64,000 nucleotides of DNA from Collinsella sp. (GTDB taxonomy: Bacteria > Actinomycetota > Coriobacteriia > Coriobacteriales > Coriobacteriaceae), in assembly GCA_019414545.1 (NCBI GenBank), contig DXLV01000005.1, positions 16,577 to 80,576 of the forward strand. Direction: 5' to 3'. The translations under genes were made by a program, and so were the position numbers. Positions 52,684-60,278 of the stretch are shown here, piece after piece (positions within the stretch are counted from its first letter, which is position 1; every line of letters starts with the position of its first letter). The notes under the pieces were generated by a model. The model was not told where the DNA came from. It saw nothing but the letters and a program-made list of their open reading frames with translations, and made no database searches.

Positions 52684-53643
52684 TCAACAATAGAGCCGTA
52701 GAATATGGGAGTAAAATCCGAACTTTTCGATAAAGAGGGGTTCCGCTACGTCAATCCTCTTCTTGGCAACCGCGGCCTCATCCTTTTCATAGTACCCAGT
52801 GCCAGGAATCCGCTCGTTTGCCTGCGGCAAGCACTTAAGCTGCCTACACAAGCGCGCCGACCCCTTTGAAAGACCCATAAAGGTGATAGCACCAGAGATT
52901 ACGCCACCGACGCCCACAACAACCTTGCCAGCGGCATCCCCCACCGTCTGCTTTGTTATCTTGATACCCATGAAGCTCAAGAGCTTCTTCAGGATCGGAT
53001 ACCAACTGGTCTTGGTTAGCGACTGGCGAGCGACCTTTTTCGCGACCGCCTCTTGGGCGTTTTTGGCGATTACGGTTAGCATCGAATTCGCGCTGCCTAC
53101 ACCCATCATCACACCGAGCAACACTGCCATTTCGTAGAGAGTCTCGTCATCAACGTCGTCACATTCTTCAAAAAAGGTCTGCCAGCCATACAGGTATGCC
53201 AGTTTCTGCATAATCCTGAATGCGTGCACGTAGTATTACGTAATATCGGCAGGAATGGTGCCCACCATCGCGACACCTCCGGGAAGACCCGCTGCAAAGG
53301 AAAAGGCGGTTGACTTCTTTGCCTCATAATCAATTACTTCTCTAGCAATTCTATCGATCAGGCCCACATCGATTCCGGCGGTAACGGGGGTCGTTTCCAC
53401 GGCAAACTCGCCGACATCTTTATGGACACCCTTCCTCCTCAGCTCCGAGCGGAGGAAATGGGGCCGATCAATTCTCACTCCCTTTAGCCGAGCAACTTTT
53501 TTCATAAAGTCAATCAAAAATCTCTGGGCCTCCGCCAACTGCTCATCGCTCTTGTCTTTTAACTCTGCAAAAGCCGAATCAACGAGAACAGCGACCCCAA
53601 GGCCCTCGCCCTCGTTTTTCTTTCCAAGCAGCCTGACGTCCAT
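52684..53643 (-). pseudogene. EcsC-like protein gene interrupted by one in-frame stop
   Basis: Two adjacent frames are the halves of one protein of about 320 aa. The first part (ATG 53643) ends ...VAMVGTIPADIT at a TAA at 53236-53238. Reading on in the same frame gives YYVHAFRIMQKLAYLYGW, the expected continuation. A single C-to-T change (CAA to TAA) would explain it. The glycine-rich hydrophobic segments (AAGLPGGVAMVG, AGKVVVGVGGVISGAITFMG) resemble EcsC-family proteins of unknown function. It is either a fresh pseudogene or, less likely, read through. Assigning the family rests on memory of sequence patterns. Confidence 0.7.
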
Positions 53644-53655
53644 ACAGCCTTCCAA

Positions 53656-53889
53656 TCAATGCGCCGCGCGGGCTATCGCGTTCTGCGACAGGCCGGACGC
53701 ACGGAGCCTGAGGGCCTCCCTGGCCCTTATCCTTCTCGCCATGCTGTACCTCCTTGGTCTCGGCTGCATGGACAGCCGGAACGTACCAGGGGGACGGTGC
53801 CGACGGGAATATCGGCGGTGCCGAACGGCAATATTCGGGATGTGAGCGGACGGTGTGTAAGCGCAATATCGCCGGTGTCAAAGAGGACA
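53656..53889 (-). mobile_element. IS21-family remnant: left end and first 28 codons of istA
   Basis: Read on the minus strand, the segment begins TGTCCTCTTTGACACC and has several CGGCAATATTC-like repeats, as IS21 ends do. It then encodes MARRIRAREALRLRASGLSQ up to a TGA at 53656-53658. This looks like the start of IstA with its first DNA-binding helix region; the rest of the element is missing and the EcsC-like gene begins right after it. Confidence 0.6.
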
Positions 53890-53939
53890 ATTACTCAAAC
53901 AGGTGAAGGAGGGCATCGAGGAGGATAAGGAGATTTACG

Positions 53940-54188
53940 GTGGCAATTAAGAAGCCAACTCGCCGCGTCATGCCCGTTGGAGAGGCGAGCATGACCCTCA
54001 TGGGTAATCAAGACACACGAAACAAAGGGGATTCGACAAGTCGCAAGAAAGGGGAGTGCATCACCTTTTGGGTTACGGAAGAGCAGAAGCAAGAGATGAG
54101 CACCTACGCGGCGGAACACAACACCACGGTATCAAGGATCATCATCGAAGGCCTTGAGATACGCATGGGTAAAGGGCAATCATTATAG
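53940..54188 (+). CDS. Small ribbon-helix-helix-like protein
   Basis: 82 aa, GTG start with AAGGAG 6 bases upstream. The C-terminal half (CITFWVTEEQKQEMSTYAAEHNTTVSRIIIEGLEIRM) has the strand-helix-helix pattern of CopG/Arc-type DNA-binding proteins, preceded by a basic N-terminus. Such proteins are common in mobile elements as antitoxins or relaxosome factors. No toxin-like partner is seen beside it. It is convergent with the ABC exporter gene. Confidence 0.65.
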   Translation: MAIKKPTRRVMPVGEASMTLMGNQDTRNKGDSTSRKKGECITFWVTEEQKQEMSTYAAEHNTTVSRIIIEGLEIRMGKGQSL

Positions 54189-54224
54189 CTTAGCCTTCTG
54201 CAATTGCTGCGACTCGATGCGGTC

Positions 54225-55874
54225 CTATCGATTTGCGCAACGGTGTGACGCGTTATCTAGACTGACGATCGTTTCCGCTGCATTTGCCAGCTCATTATCA
54301 TGTGAAACAATGATAATGAGCTGTTTCAATTTGTTGTTTCTGACATACGAAGCGAGTTCGGCTCGGCTTGTTTCATCCAATCCAGTTGTAGGCTCATCGA
54401 GCACCAAGACTGATGGATTACGGGAAATTGCCGACCACAAGTATACACGGCGCAGCTCACCACCCGAAAGTTCAGGACAACGTTTCTCAAGCAAGCCCTC
54501 TATGCTGGTTGTCAACGACGGTAGCTCATTCATATGCTGGTGCTTTGTAAAAAATGGGGTGTTGAAATAATCCAACAGGTCCCGAACCGTCTCATCTGGA
54601 GCGAAGCACGGTTGGGGGCAGCACGATATCGTGTCTGAACGTATGTAATCCAAATTGCATTTTTCAATCGGCATGTCGTTGTATGTTACTTTGCCTGCCG
54701 ATGGATACAGCCCAAGGAGCAGGTAAAGGAGCGACGTTTTTCCTCTTCCATTTTCTCCGGTTATGCAGTATGTTCCAGGGCCGGAGAAATCGAAGGAAAA
54801 TCCGTCAAGAACCTTTCGGGGAGATCCGTCTGGAAGGGGTACCGTAAAATCCAACTTGGAAACAGAAATGCGATTTATTGTGTCAATCTTGACTAAACCT
54901 GTCTGATCTTGCTCTGGTTCCGGTCCTACCTTTCCCATGGCGCTCATCCTGTCCCACGAAGCCTTGGCATCCTGATAGGACTTGAACAGGTTCATCGTGT
55001 TTTTCAAGGTTTTAAATAGGACGGCAAAATATGCACCGACGATGGTGTATTCGCCTATCGTCATGGTTCCATTGATGATTCGCACTCCGGATACGATGAG
55101 TATTATCGCTTGAAACACGGCAGCAAAAAGGCTGTCAATCGATGTTAGTGAGAATGAGAGCTTTCCCGAGTGCAAGACCTTTGGAAAATACTTTTCAAAT
55201 CCGGTGTCAAGTGCTAGCTCGCTTTTATTGTATGAAGACGTTAACTGAATGTTGAGAATCTGATTCAACTGCGATGCTATTACGGCATAGAAAGCGCTAT
55301 CTGCCTCCTTCTTCTCGTACATGACTTTATATAGAAGCTTTCGCAATCCGGTAATAACGAAGAGATATGCCACAAGAAGGAGGATGGAGAATAGTGCGAG
55401 GAGTGGATCAACCGACCATATGACGAGCAACACGAAAGGAATGGCGACAACAGACAGGGGAGCGCTGATAAAGTTTGTTAGAACGAAAGAAGAAACAACA
55501 CCTGAGTCAGTGAAAATCCTTTGCGTCGTATAGGCTGAGTCGGTTGTTCGGTTCGTCAGAAAATTAACTCGCTCAAAGCGCAAGACGGTTTCCCTGAGTA
55601 GGTCAAAAGAAAGCTTTGTGGATATACGGATAGATAACGTTCCTGCAAAATATGAAAATAAGGCAGAAAAGACCCCTATTGAAGCTACGAAGAGCGCAAA
55701 AAGCACAGCATCCTTCTCGCTGCGATTGGCAAGAAGGAAATCTAAGAACTTTCCGTTCACATATGGTGCGGCATAGGAAAGGGCGATTCCAATCGTCGTG
55801 ATGGCAATGAACGTGAAAGCACCCTTTGTTTTACTAAACTTCGATAAGACGTACCGAATCAAGAATGGCCCCAA
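54225..55874 (-). CDS. ABC exporter (fused permease-ATPase) of the putative RiPP cluster
   Basis: 549 aa. Six membrane helices in the first 300 residues, then an ATPase with Walker A GENGRGKTS, signature ELSGGELRR and Walker B VLVLDEPTTGLD. No N-terminal C39 peptidase domain is present, so leader removal must be done by another protease. It lies downstream of, and on the same strand as, the radical SAM cluster, separated by a 260-bp gap with a hairpin. Together with the AT-richer base use of this stretch, this suggests that it exports the cluster's product or gives immunity (inference). Confidence 0.85.
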   Translation of the reverse strand: MGPFLIRYVLSKFSKTKGAFTFIAITTIGIALSYAAPYVNGKFLDFLLANRSEKDAVLFALFVASIGVFSALFSYFAGTLSIRISTKLSFDLLRETVLRFERVNFLTNRTTDSAYTTQRIFTDSGVVSSFVLTNFISAPLSVVAIPFVLLVIWSVDPLLALFSILLLVAYLFVITGLRKLLYKVMYEKKEADSAFYAVIASQLNQILNIQLTSSYNKSELALDTGFEKYFPKVLHSGKLSFSLTSIDSLFAAVFQAIILIVSGVRIINGTMTIGEYTIVGAYFAVLFKTLKNTMNLFKSYQDAKASWDRMSAMGKVGPEPEQDQTGLVKIDTINRISVSKLDFTVPLPDGSPRKVLDGFSFDFSGPGTYCITGENGRGKTSLLYLLLGLYPSAGKVTYNDMPIEKCNLDYIRSDTISCCPQPCFAPDETVRDLLDYFNTPFFTKHQHMNELPSLTTSIEGLLEKRCPELSGGELRRVYLWSAISRNPSVLVLDEPTTGLDETSRAELASYVRNNKLKQLIIIVSHDNELANAAETIVSLDNASHRCANR

Positions 55875-56033
55875 TCTATCAGGTATGAAATACCAACTGA
55901 TGACACCTTACACCGCGGTTCGGTGGAAACGAAGCGGCGACTAATCGGCACGAGCGCTTCCATAGAGAGTCTTTGCGAGCTGGATCCTCATAGAAACGGG
56001 AATTTTATGTTCGATCAATAGGCCGCGCACGGC

Positions 56034-56069
56034 AGTCGGACGGCTGAAAAATAAAACAGCCGTCCGACT
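56034..56069. terminator. Hairpin between the RiPP genes and the ABC exporter gene
   Basis: AGTCGGACGGCTG pairs perfectly with CAGCCGTCCGACT around a 10-base A-rich loop. No strong T-run follows on the minus strand, so read-through to the exporter gene is possible. The gap 55875-56134 contains no convincing gene. Confidence 0.65.
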
Positions 56070-56134
56070 AAAGCTGTAAATTTTTTCATTGTTTGTTGGG
56101 CATGCGCCTGAAGTTTCATGCAATAGGAAATCCA

Positions 56135-56476
56135 TTATGACCATGGTCGAAATGTGAACACTACGATCGTTAGCAAGGAGACGCCAAGACCGGCAAAGAT
56201 TATGATGAGCGGCAGAATGAAAGCCGCCGATGCCGATAATGGGATTTGGGACGCAAAGGCAATGATGCCCGCGAGAACGAGACCGGCTCCCGTCAACGCT
56301 ATTCCGAGTCCGACCAATCTGGCAACAAGAGGAATCTTCTCGCTTGGAATATGAGCGATATGGTAACTGTGAATCAGGCCGGGATTGCCGGTCTTTACCA
56401 TTAACACCCCGACAACGAGAAAGCAGATTCCTCCTACCATGCCGCCAATGGATGATCTTAGCGCTTCAGGACTCAT
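56135..56476 (-). CDS. Small four-helix membrane protein of the RiPP cluster
   Basis: 113 aa, with hydrophobic segments at about residues 10-28, 48-70 and 80-108 and a short loop containing GNPGLIHSYHIAHIPSEK. This pattern resembles DUF3784-type membrane proteins (recollection). Its start overlaps the end of the candidate precursor gene by 4 bp (ATGA type). A role in self-immunity or export is plausible from position but unproven. Confidence 0.7.
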   Translation of the reverse strand: MSPEALRSSIGGMVGGICFLVVGVLMVKTGNPGLIHSYHIAHIPSEKIPLVARLVGLGIALTGAGLVLAGIIAFASQIPLSASAAFILPLIIIFAGLGVSLLTIVVFTFRPWS

Positions 56477-56676
56477 TGCTCGTCTTGGCCACCTTGCTCG
56501 CTGAGGGGAAGTGCTGCGGCAAAAGTGATGAGGACCAGTTCATAGGCTCCAACTGCGGTGACTCCGACCGCCACATTTGCTCCCCACACGATGTAATACA
56601 TGTCGAACCAAGTTTCCGTTCCAAGAGTCGATGCTCTGGTCGGATTCATGTTGTCTACTACGGGCTTCTCGTACAT
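56473..56676 (-). CDS. Candidate RiPP precursor peptide
   Basis: 67 aa. The ATG directly follows the TAA of the radical SAM gene, and the stop overlaps the next gene. The polar start MYEKPVVDNMNPTRASTLGT looks like a leader; the rest has aromatic residues (WFDMYYIVWG), a Val/Ala/Gly stretch (ANVAVGVTAVGAYELVLITF) and a short acidic tail (SEQGGQDEQ). It has no cysteine, so thioether bridges or disulfides are excluded; a radical SAM enzyme could instead join carbon atoms or epimerise residues. That this is the substrate is inferred from position, size and the presence of a PqqD-like protein. Confidence 0.65.
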   Translation of the reverse strand: MYEKPVVDNMNPTRASTLGTETWFDMYYIVWGANVAVGVTAVGAYELVLITFAAALPLSEQGGQDEQ

Positions 56677-57765
56677 TTAACCCAACATCTCCTTCAACGA
56701 TGAGTTCAACAGTTCATCCGCGGTATCATCAATCAGGTCAACGTGTAGATCACCTCCCATATCTATATCGCAAATTGTGTCGGACATACGCTCCATGTCG
56801 TCAATGGTCCACATGTGGTTACAGAGGTCTTGAACCAGTTTTGTGGACCAAATTGAGCTAAGTCCGTTGTTCCAGTAATCCTCAAGAGGGTGGTTTCTGA
56901 TGTTGCCAACCACTAACGGGATATACGGAGAAACGACGATGTCGCCGTTTGCGTGCACTGAAACCTGATCTAATAGATATCGGTTATCAGAGAAGCGAAT
57001 TAGATGGTCGACGGGGTCGCCCCATTGCGGTCGGACATTCGGGTGCTTCCGAAGGAAGTCGTCCTCTTGAATGGCGTGAATCAACGTACGGTATTGGGAA
57101 TAGTCCGGTCTAATAAATGTGTTCTTTCGCGCACGGCCCAAAACCATGAGGGGTTGGACACGTAGTTCGATAAAGTCACCCGGCGTCCTCTTCGGCCTGT
57201 TAGATTTGGTGAAAATCTCATCTAATAGTGAGATGACATCGGGAAACTGTTCGGTGTTGAACGACGTGGGCGTAAATGCGATAGCAAGGTGCAAATCGGA
57301 ATGGTTGAGTACGGTGGCAACTGCTTCTTCGACGATTTCGAAGGCTCCCTCATGTCCCCTCAGCCTATCGTGAGCTGACCCAATGCCGTCTAGGCTAAAT
57401 TGGATGCTTTTGAGTCCGGAATCTTCTAAATCTCGGAGAAGGGATTCCGTGAGGAGAAGCCCGTTGGTTACCAGGCTCGCTGCAACATTCCCATCTCGCA
57501 ATATGGGAAGGCAGCGCAAGATATCTTTACTGCGCAACAAGGTTTCTCCTCCACAGAAACACATGCTGTAAAGCGACATGTCTGCCATTTCCTTTGCGAA
57601 AACAAAAAGTTCATCTGAGGTCAACTCGTCGTGCATGACCTCATTCTCGCCGCTGCTGTTATAGCAGTGCAGACATCTCAAGTTGCACTTGTTTGTTATG
57701 TCAAGGGCGACGTGATGTGGCGCTCTGAGAACGTTGGTGTACTTGTTTTCCGAAACTCGTCCCAT
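56677..57765 (-). CDS. Radical SAM peptide-modifying enzyme with degenerate SPASM region
   Basis: 362 aa. Cluster motif CNLRCLHC (Cys27, Cys31, Cys34) in LDITNKCNLRCLHCYN, then FCGGETLL, LVTNGLLL and IQFSLDGI, as in radical SAM enzymes of peptide maturation. The C-terminal region VSVHANGDIVVSPYIPLVVGNI follows the SPASM layout, but the cysteines that usually ligate extra clusters there are missing. ATG at 57765 with AGAGGA upstream. It ends directly at the candidate precursor. No close relative is recognised. Confidence 0.88.
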   Translation of the reverse strand: MGRVSENKYTNVLRAPHHVALDITNKCNLRCLHCYNSSGENEVMHDELTSDELFVFAKEMADMSLYSMCFCGGETLLRSKDILRCLPILRDGNVAASLVTNGLLLTESLLRDLEDSGLKSIQFSLDGIGSAHDRLRGHEGAFEIVEEAVATVLNHSDLHLAIAFTPTSFNTEQFPDVISLLDEIFTKSNRPKRTPGDFIELRVQPLMVLGRARKNTFIRPDYSQYRTLIHAIQEDDFLRKHPNVRPQWGDPVDHLIRFSDNRYLLDQVSVHANGDIVVSPYIPLVVGNIRNHPLEDYWNNGLSSIWSTKLVQDLCNHMWTIDDMERMSDTICDIDMGGDLHVDLIDDTADELLNSSLKEMLG

Positions 57766-57773
57766 GGTTCCTC

Positions 57774-58295
57774 TTAACAGACTTCTGAAAAACAGTATAC
57801 ATTCATGCAGTCGCCGTCGCTGCACTCACCTGGAAAAGTGCCAGCGCAAGTGAATTCTGGCTCATTGATAAGATTTCGAATTCCTTCGTTTGATGCAATT
57901 TCCTTACTGGTTAGGTTCAGGTGGAAAAAATTGGGAACATCGCAAAATTCTTGACGATAGAAGCTGGCCGCAGCGGCAATACATTGAACGGCGATGCTTG
58001 CGGGGCACAAAAGAAGACAGATGTCTGCGTATCTGAGTAAGGGATTGCTGGAGGGGGCGAGGCCGAGTAGACCGGTTGGTCTCCCTGACTCATATACAAT
58101 GAAAAATTCCTTGCTCAGATTGAACAATCCGTTTCGCACCTCTAGCGGTCGTTCATACTGCTCGACGGCAAGAGGCCAACCGTAGACAATTGTGGGACTT
58201 TCTGGTTCTGATGAGCTCGCCTGGCTTGCCAGGGAGCAAATCAGGCGAATATCGTTTTCTTGGGCAAGCCGTATATGGGCCCATTGTCCACGCAA
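57774..58295 (-). CDS. GNAT-like acetyltransferase domain protein of the RiPP cluster
   Basis: 173 aa. The start IRLAQENDIRLICSLASQAS and the strand FFIVYESGRPTGLLGL resemble the first strands of GNAT N-acetyltransferases. The end is unusual, with several cysteines (FTCAGTFPGECSDGDCMNVYCFSEVC). The acetyl-CoA motif is weak, so it could be a non-catalytic or divergent member. It starts with TTG at 58295, inside the 3' end of the PqqD-like gene, which implies coupling, and stops 8 bp before the radical SAM gene. Possible role: tailoring or self-resistance. Confidence 0.6.
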   Translation of the reverse strand: MRGQWAHIRLAQENDIRLICSLASQASSSEPESPTIVYGWPLAVEQYERPLEVRNGLFNLSKEFFIVYESGRPTGLLGLAPSSNPLLRYADICLLLCPASIAVQCIAAAASFYRQEFCDVPNFFHLNLTSKEIASNEGIRNLINEPEFTCAGTFPGECSDGDCMNVYCFSEVC

Positions 58296-58633
58296 ATCTC
58301 ATCGGCAATGGGTGTGCCATTTTCGGTCGGAGTTTTGACCCATCCTATTAGTCTCGATACGCTGAAACCTCTCATTGCCGAGGCTAAGTCAGATTTGAGC
58401 ATGTCCGGATTGGCGTCTGGAAACTTGTCGCACATCCGATTAAGGATTGTTTCGACGGTGTTTTTACCATCGCACAGAGAGACGATGTAGCTCCCGCTTC
58501 CGTTCAACATGATATAGTTCAGCTCATCGCGTCCGGTTAGAACAGAGCGGTACCCGTTCTTTTCCTCTCTTGAGTATGGGAGAGAAATCGATTTCGGGAT
58601 AAATCCCCTTATTTCGTCAAAGCTCCATTCCAT
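58241..58633 (-). CDS. PqqD-like RiPP recognition element protein
   Basis: 130 aa. Residues about 30-95 (RSVLTGRDELNYIMLNGSGSYIVSLCDGKNTVETILNRMCDKFPD) follow the PqqD pattern, in which a strand is followed by N-G-S-G-x-x-I and a helix. PqqD-type domains bind leader peptides and deliver them to radical SAM enzymes. The ATG at 58633 has AAGGAGG 8 bases upstream; the longer open frame to 58744 lacks such a site. First gene of the cluster. Confidence 0.8.
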   Translation of the reverse strand: MEWSFDEIRGFIPKSISLPYSREEKNGYRSVLTGRDELNYIMLNGSGSYIVSLCDGKNTVETILNRMCDKFPDANPDMLKSDLASAMRGFSVSRLIGWVKTPTENGTPIADEICVDNGPIYGLPKKTIFA

Positions 58634-58749
58634 AATTAATCCCTCCTTGTGTCTGTTTGAATATGAGCCGATTTTAGGCTCTTCGGTAGTTTCTGTGGGC
58701 GAGACATCAATTTTTCCGCAGGTGGATGCAAAAAAGTTCCGCATATAAG

Positions 58750-58778
58750 GGAAACGGCCCCGAGAGGGGGCCGTTTCC
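58750..58778. terminator. Hairpin upstream of the RiPP cluster
   Basis: GGAAACGGCCCC pairs perfectly with GGGGCCGTTTCC. It marks the border between the RiPP cluster and the insertion-sequence remnants and may insulate the two. Confidence 0.6.
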
Positions 58779-58836
58779 GCGCCGGGCAGGGTAGGATTTC
58801 GCTTGCTACATCAACCTACCGGAAAGGCCCTGACGC

Positions 58837-59030
58837 ATGAACAGGATACTAAGCCGCGCGCTCGCGCTGGTCCACACCGTGATCGAGTACGCCAGCATCG
58901 ACGGCGGCAGGATAATCGTCGGCGTCAGGCCGTAGACCAGTTTCGGGCTGCGGTGCCCCGTCTGCGGGAGGGCAGCGAATGCTACGACAGGTCGCCAAGG
59001 CCGCGGCTGTGGCGCGCGATGGACCTGGCG
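58837..59030 (+). pseudogene. N-terminal remnant of an ISL3-type transposase
   Basis: Reading from the ATG gives MNRILSRALALVHTVIEY and DGGRIIVGVRP, then a TAG stop, then TSFGLRCPVCGR. After a frame change it gives CYDRSPRPRLWRAMDLA. The zinc-finger-like CPVCG and the WRAMDL motif are those of ISL3-family transposases. One stop and one frameshift, plus loss of the catalytic part, make it a fossil. It is joined directly to the istB gene. Confidence 0.6.
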
Positions 59031-59782
59031 AGGTCGACCTCTCCGCGCTCGGGCTGCACGAGATGGCGGCGTCCCTGCCCGACTACGTGAGGATGGTCGC
59101 CGCGGGCGAGCGGGGCTTCGCCTCCGCCCTCGAGGAGATGACGCGCGCCGAGGTCGCCGCCCGGGAGGTCAGGATAACCAACCAGCGCATACGGTCGTCC
59201 GGGTTCCCCTACGTCAAGGGCCTGGCCGACTTCGACTGGGACTTCCAGCCGTCGGTCCCGCGCGCCGAGATCGAGGAGCTCGCGACCCTCAGGTTCGTCG
59301 AGCGGGCCGAGAACGTCCTGTTCGTGGGGAGCCCCGGCGTGGGCAAGACGCACCTCGCCGTCGCGCTGGGCATCGAGGCGGTCAGGGCGGGGCGCGAGGT
59401 CAGGTTCGTGGACTGCGCCCGGCTCGTGGAGGACCTCGAGGACGCCTCGGCCCGCGGCATCCTAAAGAAGAGGCTCAAGCACTACGCCCACTCGAGGCTG
59501 CTCATCATCGACGAGCTCGGCTACCTCGACGTCGGCAGCGCGGGCGCGGACCTGCTTTTCCAGCTGATATCGACGCGCTACGAGCAGCGCTCGACGATCA
59601 TCACCACCAACGTGGGGATCAGCGGCTGGGGCCGGGTGTTCGGGGACGACGTGGCGGCGAGCGCGATCGCGGACCGGGTGTGCCACCACTGCCACCACTG
59701 CCACCACTGCCACCTGGTCAAGATAGCCGGCAGGTCCTACAGGCTGAAGGACCTGCCGAGGGAGGGACCCGTCAAGGCGTGA
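58979..59782 (+). CDS. istB: IS21-family helper ATPase IstB, with repeat expansion
   Basis: 267 aa. DnaA/DnaC-like AAA ATPase that helps an IS21 transposase: ALGLHEMAASLPDYVRM near the start, Walker A GSPGVGKTH (about 117-125), Walker B LLIIDELGYLD and sensor TTNVGISGW. The first 20-25 residues are translated from the adjoining ISL3 remnant, so the native N-terminus is lost or altered. Near the C-terminus a 9-base unit, TGCCACCAC, is repeated, giving CHHCHHCHHCHL, where the family has a single short HHC-type segment. No istA is present beside it, so the element is not autonomous. Confidence 0.85.
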   Translation: MLRQVAKAAAVARDGPGEVDLSALGLHEMAASLPDYVRMVAAGERGFASALEEMTRAEVAAREVRITNQRIRSSGFPYVKGLADFDWDFQPSVPRAEIEELATLRFVERAENVLFVGSPGVGKTHLAVALGIEAVRAGREVRFVDCARLVEDLEDASARGILKKRLKHYAHSRLLIIDELGYLDVGSAGADLLFQLISTRYEQRSTIITTNVGISGWGRVFGDDVAASAIADRVCHHCHHCHHCHLVKIAGRSYRLKDLPREGPVKA

Positions 59783-59790
59783 CCGGAATC

Positions 59791-59883
59791 GGTGAAAATA
59801 CGTTAGCGCAAGCGGTGAAGCCGCCTTTGCGCGAACGGCGCGTTTGATTAGTGAAACTGGTGAAAATTAGATTGACGCTAACA
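59791..59883 (+). mobile_element. IS21 right end
   Basis: GGTGAAAATACGTTAGCG (59791-59808) and GGTGAAAATTAGATTGACGC (about 59859-59878), ending CTAACA, are the multiple terminal repeats of an IS21 end. The outer terminus would be ...ACA at 59883. The matching left end is not adjacent; the end at 53889 has a different sequence. Confidence 0.6.
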
Positions 59884-60278
59884 GGGGCGTGCCCGTCGCG
59901 GCGTTTCACGGGGATGTCTCGCGCCATCCCCGGACCCCTTCGCGCCAAAGGGACGAGTCCCCTTGGAACCCCGGGCCGCCGCCGGCGGGCCGTGAACGGC
60001 GGGACAATCACTCGGCTTCAACTCGCGATCGCCCCGCCGGCTCTCGCTCCGGCTCCGTTCGATGGCTCCCCTGGGTCGCCATCACTGCGCCTCCGCTCAC
60101 CTGTCCCGTTGCACTCCGGTCGATTCGGCCTACGCTTCTCGGGGCATGCAAGATATGTATTCCGTGCAACGGAATATCTTGCCCGGCCGAAGCCGGGATG
60201 TGCGAACCGCTCCAAAGTCGCTCCCGCAGAACCGTGCAACAGGCTTACCGGCTGTTGCACGGACCTCAGATATGAAAG
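59884..60278. other. Structured non-coding region next to the relaxase gene
   Basis: About 395 bp without a convincing gene but with several hairpins: CGGGGATG/CATCCCCG near 59908-59932, nested repeats at 59930-59975, an imperfect stem around 60148-60182 (TATTCCG/CGGAATA), CCCGGC-CGAA-GCCGGG at 60182-60197, and CCGTGCAACAG/CTGTTGCACGG at 60232-60262. The word TGCAAC recurs. It could be an origin of transfer, a structured RNA, or an intron remnant; nothing seen decides between these. Confidence 0.45.

Noticed and set aside
55941..56144. A 67-codon frame downstream of the small membrane protein, possibly a second precursor peptide
   Set aside because: It runs through the perfect hairpin at 56034-56069, has no leader-like or repeated core pattern, and lacks a ribosome-binding site.
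59662..59712. The CHHCHHCHHCH stretch as a metal-binding domain
   Set aside because: It is a pure 9-bp tandem repeat at the DNA level, best explained by slippage.
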